Shown: positions 11,288-21,169, numbered from the stretch's first letter. The stretch is 64,000 nt of DNA from Pedobacter heparinus DSM 2366 (GCF_000023825.1 NC_013061.1:124001-188000), one strand, 5' to 3'. Made by a program: numbers and translations. The notes: a model not told the origin generated them from the letters alone.

Positions 11288-11321
11288 TTAATTTTTTGAT
11301 AAAAACTTAAAAAGAATTAAA

Positions 11322-12161
11322 ATGTCGACAGTACAAATTTCTGCAGCTGATGTAAACAAATTGCGCCAACAAACTGGTGCTGGTATGATGGACTGTAAAA
11401 AAGCATTGATCGAAGCGAACGGTGATTTCGAAGCTGCGGTTGATTATTTACGTAAAAAAGGCGCTAAAGTTGCTGCTTCCCGTCAGGATCGTGATTCTAA
11501 CGAAGGGGTTGTTATTGCTAAAGCTACTGCTGATGGCAAACGCGGTGTAGTAGTTGAACTGAACTGCGAGACCGACTTTGTGGCTAAAAATGCTGATTTT
11601 GTTGCTTTGGCCAATACATTTACTGACCTGGCTATCGATAAAAATCCTGCTTCTTTAGAAGAGCTGTTAGCTTTAGAGGTTGACGGACAAAAAGTGTCAG
11701 ATATCATTGTTGAAAACACAGGTAAAATCGGTGAGAAAATCGGTATCTCTAAATTTGAAACCGTTACTGGTGATAAAGTTGTTCCTTACATTCACGGTAA
11801 CTACCGTTTAGGCGTATTGGTTGCTTTAAACCAGGCTGGTGCAGGTGTTGAGGAAGCCGGTAAAGATGTGGCTATGCAGATTGCTGCAATGAGCCCTGTT
11901 GCCTTAGATAAAGCTGATGTGGATGCTACTACTATTGAGCGCGAAACTGAAATTGCTAAAGAGCAGATCCGTGCTGAAGGTAAACCTGAGGAAATGGTAG
12001 AAAAAATTGCTGCCGGTAAATTAAATAAATTCTACAAAGACAGTACTTTGTTAAACCAGGAATTTGTTAAAGATTCATCTAAGGATGTACGTAAATTCTT
12101 AAACGATGTTTCTAATGGTTTAACTGTTGTTGCGTTTAAACGCGTACAATTAGGAGCTTAA
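11322..12161 (+). CDS. tsf: Translation elongation factor Ts
   Basis: 279 residues. The N-terminal UBA-like domain and signature are present (VNKLRQQTGAGMMDCKKALIEANGD), followed by the core ELNCETDFVAKNADFVALA and the dimer region (AGKLNKFYKDSTLLNQEFVKD). EF-Ts exchanges GDP for GTP on EF-Tu. It follows rpsB, the near-universal rpsB-tsf order, and ends at a clear intrinsic terminator. pyrH and frr, usual companions, follow after the inserted nagA gene. Confidence 0.98.
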   Translation: MSTVQISAADVNKLRQQTGAGMMDCKKALIEANGDFEAAVDYLRKKGAKVAASRQDRDSNEGVVIAKATADGKRGVVVELNCETDFVAKNADFVALANTFTDLAIDKNPASLEELLALEVDGQKVSDIIVENTGKIGEKIGISKFETVTGDKVVPYIHGNYRLGVLVALNQAGAGVEEAGKDVAMQIAAMSPVALDKADVDATTIERETEIAKEQIRAEGKPEEMVEKIAAGKLNKFYKDSTLLNQEFVKDSSKDVRKFLNDVSNGLTVVAFKRVQLGA

Positions 12162-12184
12162 TACTTAGTTAATTTTTTTAGAAG

Positions 12185-12214
12185 AGCCTTCTGTTTTCAG
12201 GAGGCTTTTTTTTT
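12185..12214 (+). terminator. Intrinsic terminator after tsf
   Basis: AGCCTTCTG and CAGGAGGCT form a 9-bp stem with one G-T pair around a TTTT loop, followed by T9. Confidence 0.9.
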
Positions 12215-12249
12215 GTTTTATATTTGATGGTATAAATCGGATAACCGCT

Positions 12250-13350
12250 ATGATCGCAATCACCAATTGTAAGCTCTTCAAAGAGGGGCTGCTGTCAGCA
12301 GACCAGCATGTACTTATAGAAAATGGAAAAATCACAAAAATTTCCAATGAAACCATTCCAGATGGGTTTGAGCGTATAGATGCCAGGGGTGATTACCTTT
12401 GTCCTTCTTTTATAGACCTGCAGATCTATGGCAGTGGAGGCCAGCTTTTTTCGGCCTATCCGACAGCAGATACCTTAAAACAAATGGACGCAGACCTGAT
12501 TGGAAAAGGCACTACTGGTTTCCTGGCCTGTGTGGCCACCAATAGCATGGAAATCGTTTACCAGAGTATTGATGCAGCCAAAGCTTATCGTGCGGAAGCC
12601 CGGGGTTTTTTAGGCCTGCACCTGGAAGGACCATATCTGAATCCTAAACGCAGGGGCGCACATATAGCAGCTTATATCCATAAAGCCAGTTTAGATGAGG
12701 TGAAACGTTTGCTGGACCATGCTGATGGCACGGTAAAGATGATGACCCTCGCTGCAGAACTTCAGGACGAGGCGGTGATCAGCTGTTTACTGGAACATGG
12801 TGTGCTTTTATCACTTGGACACAGTGATGCCAGCTTTGCTGAAGCTACTGCTGCTTATAACAATGGATTTAAGACTACTACGCATTTGTTTAATGCCATG
12901 CCGCCCATACATCACCGGACGCCAAATTTACCTGTTGCTGTATTTAACCACCCCAGTGCAATGGCCAGTATCATAGCGGATGGCAACCATGTGGATTTTG
13001 AGGTAGTAAAAATGAGCCATAAACTGATGGGCGACCGCTTATTTTTAATTACAGATGCGGTAACGGAATGCGATACCGGTCCTTATCAGCATCAGCTGTC
13101 CGGCGAAAAATTTATTACAGCAGATGGCACGCTTTCTGGCTCTAATATCACCCTGGTCCAGGCAGTACAAAATTGTGTAAAATATTGCGAAATTCCGTTG
13201 TATGACGCGATAAACAAGGCTTCAGCATTGCCTGCGGGTTTAATGGGACTGTCTGATGAAATCGGTTCTTTGAGCGTGGGCAGCAGGGCTAACCTGCTGC
13301 TGCTGAATGCTGAACTTCAGCTCCGTAAAGTTTTTGTGGACGGTTTGTAG
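12250..13350 (+). CDS. nagA: N-acetylglucosamine-6-phosphate deacetylase
   Basis: 366 residues, amidohydrolase fold. Metal and substrate motifs are visible: GLHLEGPYLNPKRRGAH, LGHSDASFAEA, TTHLFNAMPPIHHR and the catalytic-Asp segment LFLITDAVTECD. The enzyme deacetylates GlcNAc-6-P to GlcN-6-P during amino-sugar or cell-wall recycling, feeding the glucosamine pool also supplied by glmS (32336-34174). It stands alone between the tsf terminator and pyrH, with no nagB or transporter beside it. Confidence 0.95.
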   Translation: MIAITNCKLFKEGLLSADQHVLIENGKITKISNETIPDGFERIDARGDYLCPSFIDLQIYGSGGQLFSAYPTADTLKQMDADLIGKGTTGFLACVATNSMEIVYQSIDAAKAYRAEARGFLGLHLEGPYLNPKRRGAHIAAYIHKASLDEVKRLLDHADGTVKMMTLAAELQDEAVISCLLEHGVLLSLGHSDASFAEATAAYNNGFKTTTHLFNAMPPIHHRTPNLPVAVFNHPSAMASIIADGNHVDFEVVKMSHKLMGDRLFLITDAVTECDTGPYQHQLSGEKFITADGTLSGSNITLVQAVQNCVKYCEIPLYDAINKASALPAGLMGLSDEIGSLSVGSRANLLLLNAELQLRKVFVDGL

Positions 13351-13360
13351 ATTTCGACGC

Positions 13361-13389
13361 TTGTTAATTAAAACAAATTGGTATTTTTG
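13361..13389 (+). promoter_or_regulatory. Promoter for pyrH with the -7 box five bases from the ATG
   Basis: TTGT at 13361, 18 nt, then TATTTTTG at 13382-13389. Only five bases separate the box from the pyrH ATG at 13395, so transcription probably starts at or next to the start codon. Confidence 0.65.
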
Positions 13390-13394
13390 GCCTC

Positions 13395-14102
13395 ATGAAG
13401 TATAAACGGATCCTACTAAAATTAAGTGGCGAATCGCTGATGGGCGATAAGCAGTATGGTATTGATAACGAGGTAGTAAGACAATATGCGGAAGACATCA
13501 AAGCGGTACACGATGAAGGTCTTGAAATAGCAATTGTGATTGGTGGTGGTAATATTTTTAGAGGTCTGAGTGCTGAAAAATCGGGTATGGACCGTGCCCA
13601 GGCCGATTATATGGGCATGTTGGCCACTGTAATTAACAGTATGGCATTGCAGGATGCCCTGGAAAAAGTTGGCCTGAAAACCAGGCTCCTTACTGCCATA
13701 AAAATGGAACAGATCTGCGAGCCGTTTATCCGTCGCAGGGCAGTGCGCCACCTTGAAAAAGGGCGTGTTGTTATTTTCGGAGCGGGTACCGGTAACCCTT
13801 ACTTCACAACAGATTCGGCTGCAGCGCTTCGTGCAATTGAAATTAAAGCAGATGTAGTATTGAAGGGGACACGTGTGGATGGAATCTATACGGCGGACCC
13901 GGAAAAAGACCCTACGGCCACAAAATATTCAGAAATATCTTTTAAAGAAGTTTATGCCAAAGGCCTGAATGTGATGGATATGACCGCCTTTACATTGTGT
14001 GAAGAGAACAACCTTCCGATCATTGTTTTTGACATGAACAAAACCGGTAATTTTATGAAAATAGCAAATGGTGATGGGATTGGTACGCTTGTAAGGAGCT
14101 GA
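13395..14102 (+). CDS. pyrH: UMP kinase
   Basis: 235 residues of the amino-acid-kinase family: [53 protein letters not shown] and [13 protein letters not shown] ([21 protein letters not shown]). It phosphorylates UMP to UDP in pyrimidine nucleotide synthesis. It precedes frr by 40 bp, the widely conserved pyrH-frr order. The ATG lies right below a -7 box, suggesting a leaderless message. Confidence 0.97.
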   Translation: MKYKRILLKLSGESLMGDKQYGIDNEVVRQYAEDIKAVHDEGLEIAIVIGGGNIFRGLSAEKSGMDRAQADYMGMLATVINSMALQDALEKVGLKTRLLTAIKMEQICEPFIRRRAVRHLEKGRVVIFGAGTGNPYFTTDSAAALRAIEIKADVVLKGTRVDGIYTADPEKDPTATKYSEISFKEVYAKGLNVMDMTAFTLCEENNLPIIVFDMNKTGNFMKIANGDGIGTLVRS

Positions 14103-14142
14103 TGCTAAATAAATTTTATATTTTTGGTTAAATTTAATAATT

Positions 14143-14706
14143 ATGAATGACCTCATAAAGAAACAATTACAAGATGCTCAGGCCACTATGGAAAAGGCTA
14201 TTTTGCATTGCGAAGCTGAACTGACAAAAATTCGTGCAGGTAAAGCTTCGGCAGGAATGCTGGATGGCATCATGGTTGATTATTACGGAAATCCAACCCC
14301 TTTGAGCCAGGTGGCAAGTATCAATACTCCTGATGCGCGTACCTTAATTGTACAGCCATGGGAAAAGACCCTGCTTACACCTATAGAACGCGCCATTATG
14401 GAAGCAAATATAGGCATCAACCCCCAAAATGACGGTATTGTTATACGTCTGGTGGTTCCCCCGCTGACAGAAGAACGTAGGAAAGACCTGGTGAAAAAAG
14501 TGAAGGAAGAAGCCGAAAGAGGTCGCATTACTGTTCGTAACATCCGCAAGGATGCCAACGAAAAGATCAAAAAACTGAAAGGCGAAAGCGTTTCTGATGA
14601 TGAGATCAAAACCGGTGAAGCTGAAGTGCAGAAGATCACGGATGCCTATATCATCAAAGTTGATAAACATGCAGAAGCAAAAGAAAAAGATATCATGACA
14701 GTTTAA
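14143..14706 (+). CDS. frr: Ribosome recycling factor
   Basis: 187 residues, normal length. Motifs: LTKIRAGKASAGMLDGIMVDYYG, NPTPLSQVASINTPDARTL, QPWEKTLLTPIERAI and LTEERRKDLVKKVKEEAE with VRNIRKDANEKIKKL. RRF splits post-termination ribosomes together with EF-G. It follows pyrH and ends at a perfect 13-bp terminator. Confidence 0.98.
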   Translation: MNDLIKKQLQDAQATMEKAILHCEAELTKIRAGKASAGMLDGIMVDYYGNPTPLSQVASINTPDARTLIVQPWEKTLLTPIERAIMEANIGINPQNDGIVIRLVVPPLTEERRKDLVKKVKEEAERGRITVRNIRKDANEKIKKLKGESVSDDEIKTGEAEVQKITDAYIIKVDKHAEAKEKDIMTV

Positions 14707-14729
14707 AGATTATAATCTACTTGTAAATT

Positions 14730-14770
14730 AAAGGGAATGAAGAGAATGCTTCATTCCCTTTCTTTATTTT
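14730..14770 (+). terminator. Intrinsic terminator after frr
   Basis: A perfect 13-bp stem, AAAGGGAATGAAG (14730-14742) with CTTCATTCCCTTT (14749-14761), has a six-base loop and a T-rich tail. The TATTTTTG within that tail (14764-14771) is also a possible -7 box for the next gene. Confidence 0.93.
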
Positions 14771-14808
14771 TGACAGCTATTTTTTAATAATCTACCCAAA
14801 CCCCATAT

Positions 14809-16557
14809 ATGAAAATCTTGTTCAGCTATTTAAAAAACTATAAAGGTCTGATCGTATTGGCCTTGTTTCTGGCGGCGGTTAACCAGATATTTTCTTTTCT
14901 TGACCCCTACGTATTTCGCCTCATTATTGATAAATACGTAACCAATTATAAGAATTTTACTACGGATGAATTTATAAAAGGTGCAGGTGTGCTGATCTTG
15001 CTGGCCATGGGGGCTGCAATGGTATCCCGTATTGCCAAGAACTTTCAGGATTATTATGTAAATGTAATTACACAGCGCCTGGGTGCAAAGATTTATTCTG
15101 ATGGTCTGGCCCATTCATTAGATTTGCCCTATCAGGTGTTTGAGGATCAGCGAAGCGGAGAAACGCTGGGCATACTACAGAAGGTCAGACTGGATACCGA
15201 AAAGCTGGTGCAGGCCGCAATTAACGTTTTGTTTACCAGTATCATCGGAATTGTATTTGTTACGGTTTATGCCATATCTGTGTATTGGGTAATAGCAGTG
15301 GTCTATTTCTCGGCCATTCCCTTATTGGGTTTTTTGAGCTCCTTTTTAAGCAAACGGATTAAACGTGTGCAGAAAAATATTGTGGCTGAAACCACTTCCC
15401 TTGCAGGCTCTACCACAGAATCCCTGCGTAACATTGAGCTGGTAAAAAGTTTGGGTCTGGCCAAGCAGGAGATCAACAGGTTAAACAGCACTACAACCAA
15501 AATATTGGGCCTGGAACTTAAAAAAGTAAAGTACATCAGGAGCCTGAGTTTTATACAGGGAACATTTGTGAACCTGCTGCGCAATGGCCTGCTCTTTTTA
15601 ATGATGTACCTGATCTTTGCAGGACGCATTACCGTAGGAGAATTCTTTTCGCTGTTTATCTATTCCTTCTTCATTTTTGGGCCTTTGCAGGAACTGGGCA
15701 ACATCATTAATATTTACAGGGAAACTGAGGTCTCGCTGAACAATTTTGAACGTATCATGTCTATCCCGAAAGATAAGAAACCTGAGCGTCCGGCCACACT
15801 GACTAAAATAACAGAACTGGAATTTGAAAATGTGGGTTTTAAGCATCAGTCGGCCAATACCAATGCCCTCAACAACATCAGCTTTAAAACCGGAATAGGA
15901 GAAACAATTGCTTTTGTTGGCCCTTCCGGTTCAGGAAAAACAACCCTGGTTAAACTACTGGTTGGATTGTACGGTCCTAAAACGGGCGACATAAAATACA
16001 ATGGCATTCCGGGAAAAAATATAGACCTGGATGTACTCCGGGAAAAAATAGGCTTTGTAACACAGGATACGCAATTGTTTTCAGGAACCATCAGGGAAAA
16101 CCTGCAGTTTGTAAGGCCAGGAGCATCCGACGAAGAATGTATGCGGGTATTGCATCAGGCTGCCTGCCAGAACCTGCTGTCCAGAGCTGATAAGGGGCTG
16201 GATACAGTAATTGGTGAGGGTGGGGTTAAGGTGTCAGGTGGCGAGAAGCAGCGTTTATCAATAGCCCGTGCCTTGTTGCGTAAACCGGATATCCTGGTTT
16301 TTGATGAGGCCACTTCATCACTGGATTCTTTAACTGAAGAAGAGATTACCGCTACCATTCGAGAGGTGTCGGATATAGATAACCACATTACCATTTTAAT
16401 TGCGCACAGGTTGTCTACCATTCGTCATGCCGACCGCATCTATGTGCTGGAGAAAGGAAATGTGATAGAGGAAGGTACCCACAATGATCTGGTTGCGCTC
16501 AATGGGCTGTATTATGCCATGTGGAGACAGCAGATCGGGGAAAGGCAGGAAGTTTAA
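14809..16557 (+). CDS. ABC transporter, fused permease and ATPase (exporter type)
   Basis: 582 residues with an N-terminal six-helix transmembrane domain (about 1-310) and a C-terminal ATPase: Walker A GPSGSGKTT near residue 371, signature VSGGEKQRLSIARAL near 475, Walker B DILVFDEATSSLD near 495 and the H-loop IAHRLST. It is a half-size exporter that would work as a homodimer, in the MsbA/multidrug group. Substrate unknown. It is transcribed alone, convergent with the MFS gene at 16581. Confidence 0.92.
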   Translation: MKILFSYLKNYKGLIVLALFLAAVNQIFSFLDPYVFRLIIDKYVTNYKNFTTDEFIKGAGVLILLAMGAAMVSRIAKNFQDYYVNVITQRLGAKIYSDGLAHSLDLPYQVFEDQRSGETLGILQKVRLDTEKLVQAAINVLFTSIIGIVFVTVYAISVYWVIAVVYFSAIPLLGFLSSFLSKRIKRVQKNIVAETTSLAGSTTESLRNIELVKSLGLAKQEINRLNSTTTKILGLELKKVKYIRSLSFIQGTFVNLLRNGLLFLMMYLIFAGRITVGEFFSLFIYSFFIFGPLQELGNIINIYRETEVSLNNFERIMSIPKDKKPERPATLTKITELEFENVGFKHQSANTNALNNISFKTGIGETIAFVGPSGSGKTTLVKLLVGLYGPKTGDIKYNGIPGKNIDLDVLREKIGFVTQDTQLFSGTIRENLQFVRPGASDEECMRVLHQAACQNLLSRADKGLDTVIGEGGVKVSGGEKQRLSIARALLRKPDILVFDEATSSLDSLTEEEITATIREVSDIDNHITILIAHRLSTIRHADRIYVLEKGNVIEEGTHNDLVALNGLYYAMWRQQIGERQEV

Positions 16558-16580
16558 CCAGCTGGTTTATGAGCCGGCGC

Positions 16581-17858
16581 TTAAGCCCTTTGTTCGTTAA
16601 TTTCATTAAGGCTTAACCTGAGCAGGTTTTTTGTTTTTAAGTAAGTAAGTCCGGCTACCACTATGGTCATGCTGCCTCCAAATACCACTGCCGGAACAGT
16701 CCGCATCAGTTTGGCCGTTAAACCCGATTCAAAGGCTCCTATTTCATTAGAAGAGCCGATAAACATGCTGTTCACTGCCGATACCCTGCCCCGCATCTCA
16801 TCGGGTGTAAGCAACTGCATGATGGTAGAACGGATAAGGACACTCACACTGTCAAAGGCTCCTTCCATAAACAAAAAGAATAAGGTAAGGTAAAAGTTTT
16901 TAGAAATGCCATAACAAATGATGCTCGTGCCAAAGCCGGTTACCGCGATAAGCAGATTTCTCCAGGGCTTGTTCATAGGTGAAAAGCGGGTCATGGCCAG
17001 CATGGTAATCACCGCCCCCGCAGATGCAGCAGCCCGCATAAAACCCAGTCCTTCAGACCCCACTTTGAGAATATCGTTCGCAAAAACCGGCAGCAGCGCA
17101 ACGGCTCCGCCAAAAAAAACAGAAAAAAGGTCAAGGCTCATGGCGCCCAGCATCATTTTGTTTTTAAATACAAATTTTACACCTTCTGTAAGACTTTTGA
17201 CAATGTTTTCTTTAGGGATGAACCTAGCCGGGATTGGTTTTAAAAGGAAAATGAAGCAGAGTGCAACAAGGATGAAGGCAATGATAACGGCATAAGTGAC
17301 AGTTACACCAAAGAAAGCATAAATCAGCCCACCTACCGCAGGGCCCAGAATTGAAGCGGTCATATAGGCCGAGCTGTTCCATGTACTGGAATTGGGGTAT
17401 AGCGCCTTAGGCACAACCTGTCCCATTACAGAAAAAGCAGCCGGACTGTAAAAGCCCCTGGCTATGCCAATCCCAAAGATCATCAGGTACATGACTGGCA
17501 CCACATAATTTGCCGGCACATACGCGTGCATTTGCGGAATGGTAACCAGCATCATTACAAAGGAACAAAGGAATACGGTAATGAAAATTTTCATGAGCAA
17601 GCCCCTTTTCTCAGATTTATCGGCTACATAGCCTCCATACAAGGCAATGCCAATAGATGGAATGGCCTCACAAAGGCCTACCAGGCCCAGGGCCAGCGGA
17701 TCTTTTGTCAAATGATAAATATGGAATCCGATGATAACGGCCTGCATCTGATAGCCAAACGTAAAGAAGAACCGCATACCCATATAATATCTGAATTCTT
17801 TGAGCCGTAAGGCTGCGTAAAGGTCGGGCTTTTCTGTTATGACTGTATGATCGTCCAA
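16581..17858 (-). CDS. MFS transporter (EntS/MFS_3-like)
   Basis: 425 residues, about 12 predicted membrane segments, with the family loop GLVGLCEAIPSIGIALYGGYVADKSEKRG matching the conserved motif between helices 2 and 3. It is closest in style to the EntS/MFS_3 exporters. The start is a TTG (17858); upstream is TAGCTTTG, a possible own promoter, but the gap to the ThiE-like gene is only 34 bp, so it may also be read from the thiamine-regulated transcript. That raises, without proving, a role in moving a thiamine-related compound. Confidence 0.85.
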   Translation of the reverse strand: MDDHTVITEKPDLYAALRLKEFRYYMGMRFFFTFGYQMQAVIIGFHIYHLTKDPLALGLVGLCEAIPSIGIALYGGYVADKSEKRGLLMKIFITVFLCSFVMMLVTIPQMHAYVPANYVVPVMYLMIFGIGIARGFYSPAAFSVMGQVVPKALYPNSSTWNSSAYMTASILGPAVGGLIYAFFGVTVTYAVIIAFILVALCFIFLLKPIPARFIPKENIVKSLTEGVKFVFKNKMMLGAMSLDLFSVFFGGAVALLPVFANDILKVGSEGLGFMRAAASAGAVITMLAMTRFSPMNKPWRNLLIAVTGFGTSIICYGISKNFYLTLFFLFMEGAFDSVSVLIRSTIMQLLTPDEMRGRVSAVNSMFIGSSNEIGAFESGLTAKLMRTVPAVVFGGSMTIVVAGLTYLKTKNLLRLSLNEINEQRA

Positions 17859-17892
17859 GGGTAGATACTTTAAACAAAGCTAAAAAAAGTAT

Positions 17893-18525
17893 TTACATGA
17901 TTCTGTCATAAAATGAGAGATAGGCCTCCCGCATATCATCTGCCCGGTTAATGGCAGCAGATGCCGCGATACCAAAAATACCAGTATTCATCAAAGGGTC
18001 AATGTCGTTAGCTGTTATGCCCCCAACTGCCAGTACAGGTAAATCTATTGTCTTTTCCTTCAGCAGGCCCATCGCTTTACGATAGCCTTCAATACCAAGT
18101 AAGGGCAGGTCGTTGGGTTTGGTAAGCGTGGTATAAAAGGGGCCAAAACCGGCATAGTCGGCACCTTCAGCGGCCAGTCTGATCAGGCCCTCAACCGTAT
18201 TTGCCGATCCGCCAATGGTCAGGGCTTCACCCAGTTGCTGCCTGAGCTTCACAAAATCAGCAGCCATATCTTCGATATGAAAACCCTGTATGTCGGCCAT
18301 GCCGTTCAGGTGCACATGATCTGTAACGATCAGGGTGGCTCCCCAGTCGTCACAGATCTCGGCAATGGCATTGATATCAGCCGGCAGCTCATTGTCATTT
18401 TTGGTTAAGCAACGGTATTGTATCCATTTTGCACCTGCAGTACAGGCAATCTGCGCCTGTTCCAGGTGGCTTAAGTGTTCAATATCATGCGTAATAAAAT
18501 GGAGCTTCTCGATGAACTTCTTCAT
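17893..18525 (-). CDS. Thiamine phosphate synthase/TenI-like protein
   Basis: 210 residues of the ThiE/TenI TIM-barrel family: WIQYRCLTKND (YRxK region), LIVTDHVHLNGM, IGGSANTVEG, GFGPFYTTLTKPNDLPLLG and VLAVGGITANDIDPLMNTG. ThiE joins HMP-PP and thiazole phosphate to thiamine phosphate; TenI-type relatives isomerise the thiazole instead. Two usual ThiE positions differ: the ND of the substrate site is TD, and the GVHLGQ-type loop reads GFHIED. It starts 7 bp after the TonB receptor and so lies in the riboswitch-controlled transcript. The thiamine assignment is firm, the exact reaction is not. Confidence 0.8.
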   Translation of the reverse strand: MKKFIEKLHFITHDIEHLSHLEQAQIACTAGAKWIQYRCLTKNDNELPADINAIAEICDDWGATLIVTDHVHLNGMADIQGFHIEDMAADFVKLRQQLGEALTIGGSANTVEGLIRLAAEGADYAGFGPFYTTLTKPNDLPLLGIEGYRKAMGLLKEKTIDLPVLAVGGITANDIDPLMNTGIFGIAASAAINRADDMREAYLSFYDRIM

Positions 18526-18532
18526 AACCGGG

Positions 18533-21034
18533 TTAAAATTTCAGGTTCAGCGAAAGTAAGAAATTTGTTCCGGCCTGAGGGAAATAAAAGTTTTCTGTTA
18601 GCATGCCCCATGGATAAATGGAGCTATAGGTATAGCCATTGCTCTCATATTTTTTATCCAGGATATTGTTGATCAGCAAGCCGATATTGATATTTTTTAT
18701 CCCCTTTAAATTAAAATCATAGCCCAGCCTGGCATTGTTTACCCAGTAGGCATCCAGTTTACGGCTTTCATTCTGTGTATTGTCCATGTACTGTTTGCTT
18801 ACATATTTGCTTTGCAGGGCCATTGCAAAGCCACTAAGCGGCTTGTAAACCAGCTCTCCGAACAATACGGTGTTGGGTGAGAAGGAAATATCAGGATTGG
18901 CATAGCTGGTAGCCTGTACATTGATCAGGTCAAAATTGGCATCATATACTGAAACGTAATCTATGTAATTTTTGATCTTGTTCCGGCTTAAGGCCGCATT
19001 GGCATTGATGATAAACTTTGGACTAATGCTATAGGATCCATCTATTTCAAGTCCCATGCGGGAACTTTTATCTACATTCTGTCGGTAAGGGTCTCCTCCA
19101 TCATTCACCTCTCCAGTGAAAATAAGCTGGTCTTTATAGAACATTCCATAAACATTGATGCCCACATTAAAGTCTTTGTCTGTAATGCGGTAGCCTGCTT
19201 CAACATTATTTAAATGTTCTGATTTTGGAACGGGCAGCCCTGCCTTAAGATTGCTGAAGTCGTCGCGGTTTGGTTCTTTGTTCCCCACACTAAAGGATGC
19301 GTAAACGTTACTTTGTTGATTTATAAAATAAGTGGCACCAACTTTAGGATTGAAAAAATTGTATTTATTATGGAAATCAAGGGTGTTGCGATTTTTATCA
19401 AGGCCGGTAATGTCGTAATTTACATTTCTATACTGAAGATCAGCAAATAAGCTGAGCTGGCTTACAGGAGAATAATTCACCTTAGCATAGGTGTTAAAAT
19501 CATCTTTATTTCCTTTTCCATCATAGTAATGATAATCATTTGCAGCAGTTGAAGCATATTGGGCCCAGATGATCTGGCCAAAGTGTTTACCTCGGTATTG
19601 ATTATACGCACCACCTAAGGTAATGTTTAAGTTGGACGAGGGGACGTAATTGAACGCGTAGGTAAGGCCGTAAAAGTCATTGTCCAGCCAGCGGCGACGA
19701 ACCAGGTTGGTTTTGCTGATGGGGCTACCACCAACACTTACATCCGGCAAACCATACTTGCTAAACTTCTGGTCGTTCTTATATTCTTCAAAATAACCGG
19801 CGCCATCGGTATAGTGCAGGGCCCCGTTAAACGAAAATTTTTCGTTCAACTGCCTGGCATATAAAGCCTGGTAATGGCTTTGGGTATAATTGTCGTTCTG
19901 GTCTTTATAAGTAAACTGGTTATAAGTTCTGTTGTTGGAATTGAACAGGTTTGCACGATCGGCATCTGTATAATACAGATAACCCAGGTTGTTGTTGTAG
20001 TGCTCTTCCAGGGCTACCAGGTCTCCCCTTAATTTTGCTTCGGGAACACCGTTCCAGGCCTGGTAGGTTTTTTCCTGTCCCGAAAATACATTGATGCGCA
20101 ACAGGTCTTTTTTACCGTAATAGGCGCCCGACAAAAAGTATGATTTCAGGTCGGAAGCCGCCCGGTCTATAAAACCATCCGATTTTATCCTGGATAAACG
20201 CCCGTCAAAGCTCCATTTGTTGTCGATCATCCCTGTTCCAACCTTAACGGTATTTTTTAAAGTATTAAATGAGCCATAAGCGTTGTTCAGTTCGGCATAA
20301 GCCTGATCGGCAACAGATGCCGTTTGTATATTTACACTGCCACCAAAAGCACCGGCCCCATTGGTAGAGGTACCCACTCCGCGCTGGATCTGTATATTGT
20401 CTACCGAAGAAGCAAAATCTGGCATGTTTACCCAAAAGGTACCCTGACTTTCGCTGTCGTTATAGGGAATACCATTTACGGTCACATTTACCCTGCTGGC
20501 ATCGCTGCCCCTTATCCTGATGCCGGTATAGCCCACACCTGCACCTGCATCCGAAGTGACCACTACACCCGGTGTATTGTTCAGTATAAAAGGCAGGTCC
20601 TGGCCAAAGTTGTTTTCTTCAATTTCTTTTTTACCGATGTTTTTATAGGTGGTGGCCGATTTTTCATTGGCCCGCGTGGCCCTTACAATTACTTCATCCG
20701 CAAGGAAGGCAGCGGGGGCCAATGTTATGTCTACTACTGCATCTGCATTTAAACTGACTGCCTTTTCTGTACTCCGGTAACCAATATAACTTACAATAAG
20801 CACATAATTCCCTGCTTTCAGGTTGTTAAAACGGTACTGCCCATGGGCATCGGAAGTAAGGCCTGTCCCTTTGTTTTTGAGCCTTACAGAAGCGCCCGGT
20901 AGTACCTGGTTTGATTTTTCGGATACAGTTCCCGAAATGCTGAACTGTGCCATTGATAGCAATGGCAGCATCAGCACAGTGAACACTGCGATAATTGATC
21001 TTTTCAATTTGCTTGATTTTAAATAATTTTCCAT
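18533..21034 (-). CDS. TonB-dependent outer-membrane receptor, TPP-riboswitch controlled (probable thiamine uptake)
   Basis: 833 residues: signal peptide ending near LSMAQ, a carboxypeptidase-regulatory-like domain (SISGTVSEKSNQVLPGASVRL...), a plug (about 120-235, with GIRIRGSDASRVNVTVNGIP and GAFGGSVNIQT), and a 22-strand barrel ending in phenylalanine (NFLLSLNLKF). Such receptors pull scarce ligands across the outer membrane with TonB energy. A TPP riboswitch lies immediately upstream and ThiE/TenI, PnuT-like and kinase genes adjoin, so thiamine or a close derivative is the likely ligand, as in the Omr1 group predicted for Bacteroidota. The ligand is inferred from regulation and context. 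Confidence 0.92.
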   Translation of the reverse strand: MENYLKSSKLKRSIIAVFTVLMLPLLSMAQFSISGTVSEKSNQVLPGASVRLKNKGTGLTSDAHGQYRFNNLKAGNYVLIVSYIGYRSTEKAVSLNADAVVDITLAPAAFLADEVIVRATRANEKSATTYKNIGKKEIEENNFGQDLPFILNNTPGVVVTSDAGAGVGYTGIRIRGSDASRVNVTVNGIPYNDSESQGTFWVNMPDFASSVDNIQIQRGVGTSTNGAGAFGGSVNIQTASVADQAYAELNNAYGSFNTLKNTVKVGTGMIDNKWSFDGRLSRIKSDGFIDRAASDLKSYFLSGAYYGKKDLLRINVFSGQEKTYQAWNGVPEAKLRGDLVALEEHYNNNLGYLYYTDADRANLFNSNNRTYNQFTYKDQNDNYTQSHYQALYARQLNEKFSFNGALHYTDGAGYFEEYKNDQKFSKYGLPDVSVGGSPISKTNLVRRRWLDNDFYGLTYAFNYVPSSNLNITLGGAYNQYRGKHFGQIIWAQYASTAANDYHYYDGKGNKDDFNTYAKVNYSPVSQLSLFADLQYRNVNYDITGLDKNRNTLDFHNKYNFFNPKVGATYFINQQSNVYASFSVGNKEPNRDDFSNLKAGLPVPKSEHLNNVEAGYRITDKDFNVGINVYGMFYKDQLIFTGEVNDGGDPYRQNVDKSSRMGLEIDGSYSISPKFIINANAALSRNKIKNYIDYVSVYDANFDLINVQATSYANPDISFSPNTVLFGELVYKPLSGFAMALQSKYVSKQYMDNTQNESRKLDAYWVNNARLGYDFNLKGIKNINIGLLINNILDKKYESNGYTYSSIYPWGMLTENFYFPQAGTNFLLSLNLKF

Positions 21035-21041
21035 AACTCTT

Positions 21042-21146
21042 GTCCCTCCGCCGGCATTATCCGGATCAGGTGTTTATATCTGTTTGCAGATATAATGGGT
21101 ATACTCTCAGCCTGTTTTCGTGTTTTTTACAAAACAAGGCACCCCT
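21042..21146 (-). promoter_or_regulatory. TPP (THI-box) riboswitch
   Basis: Read on the minus strand, the aptamer core runs GGGGTGCC ... GGCTGAGAGTATACCC ... CACCTGATCCGGATAATG ... CCGGCGGAGGGA, which are the diagnostic conserved blocks of the TPP riboswitch (CUGAGA and ACCUGAUC.GGRUAAUGCC.GCG.AGGGA). The variable arm is TATATCTG/CAGATATA. The final GGAGGGA lies about 10 nt from the receptor ATG (21034), with no terminator between, so ligand binding probably blocks translation start directly. Confidence 0.97.
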
Positions 21147-21169
21147 TTTTGATGAAGCAAAGGTAAAGC

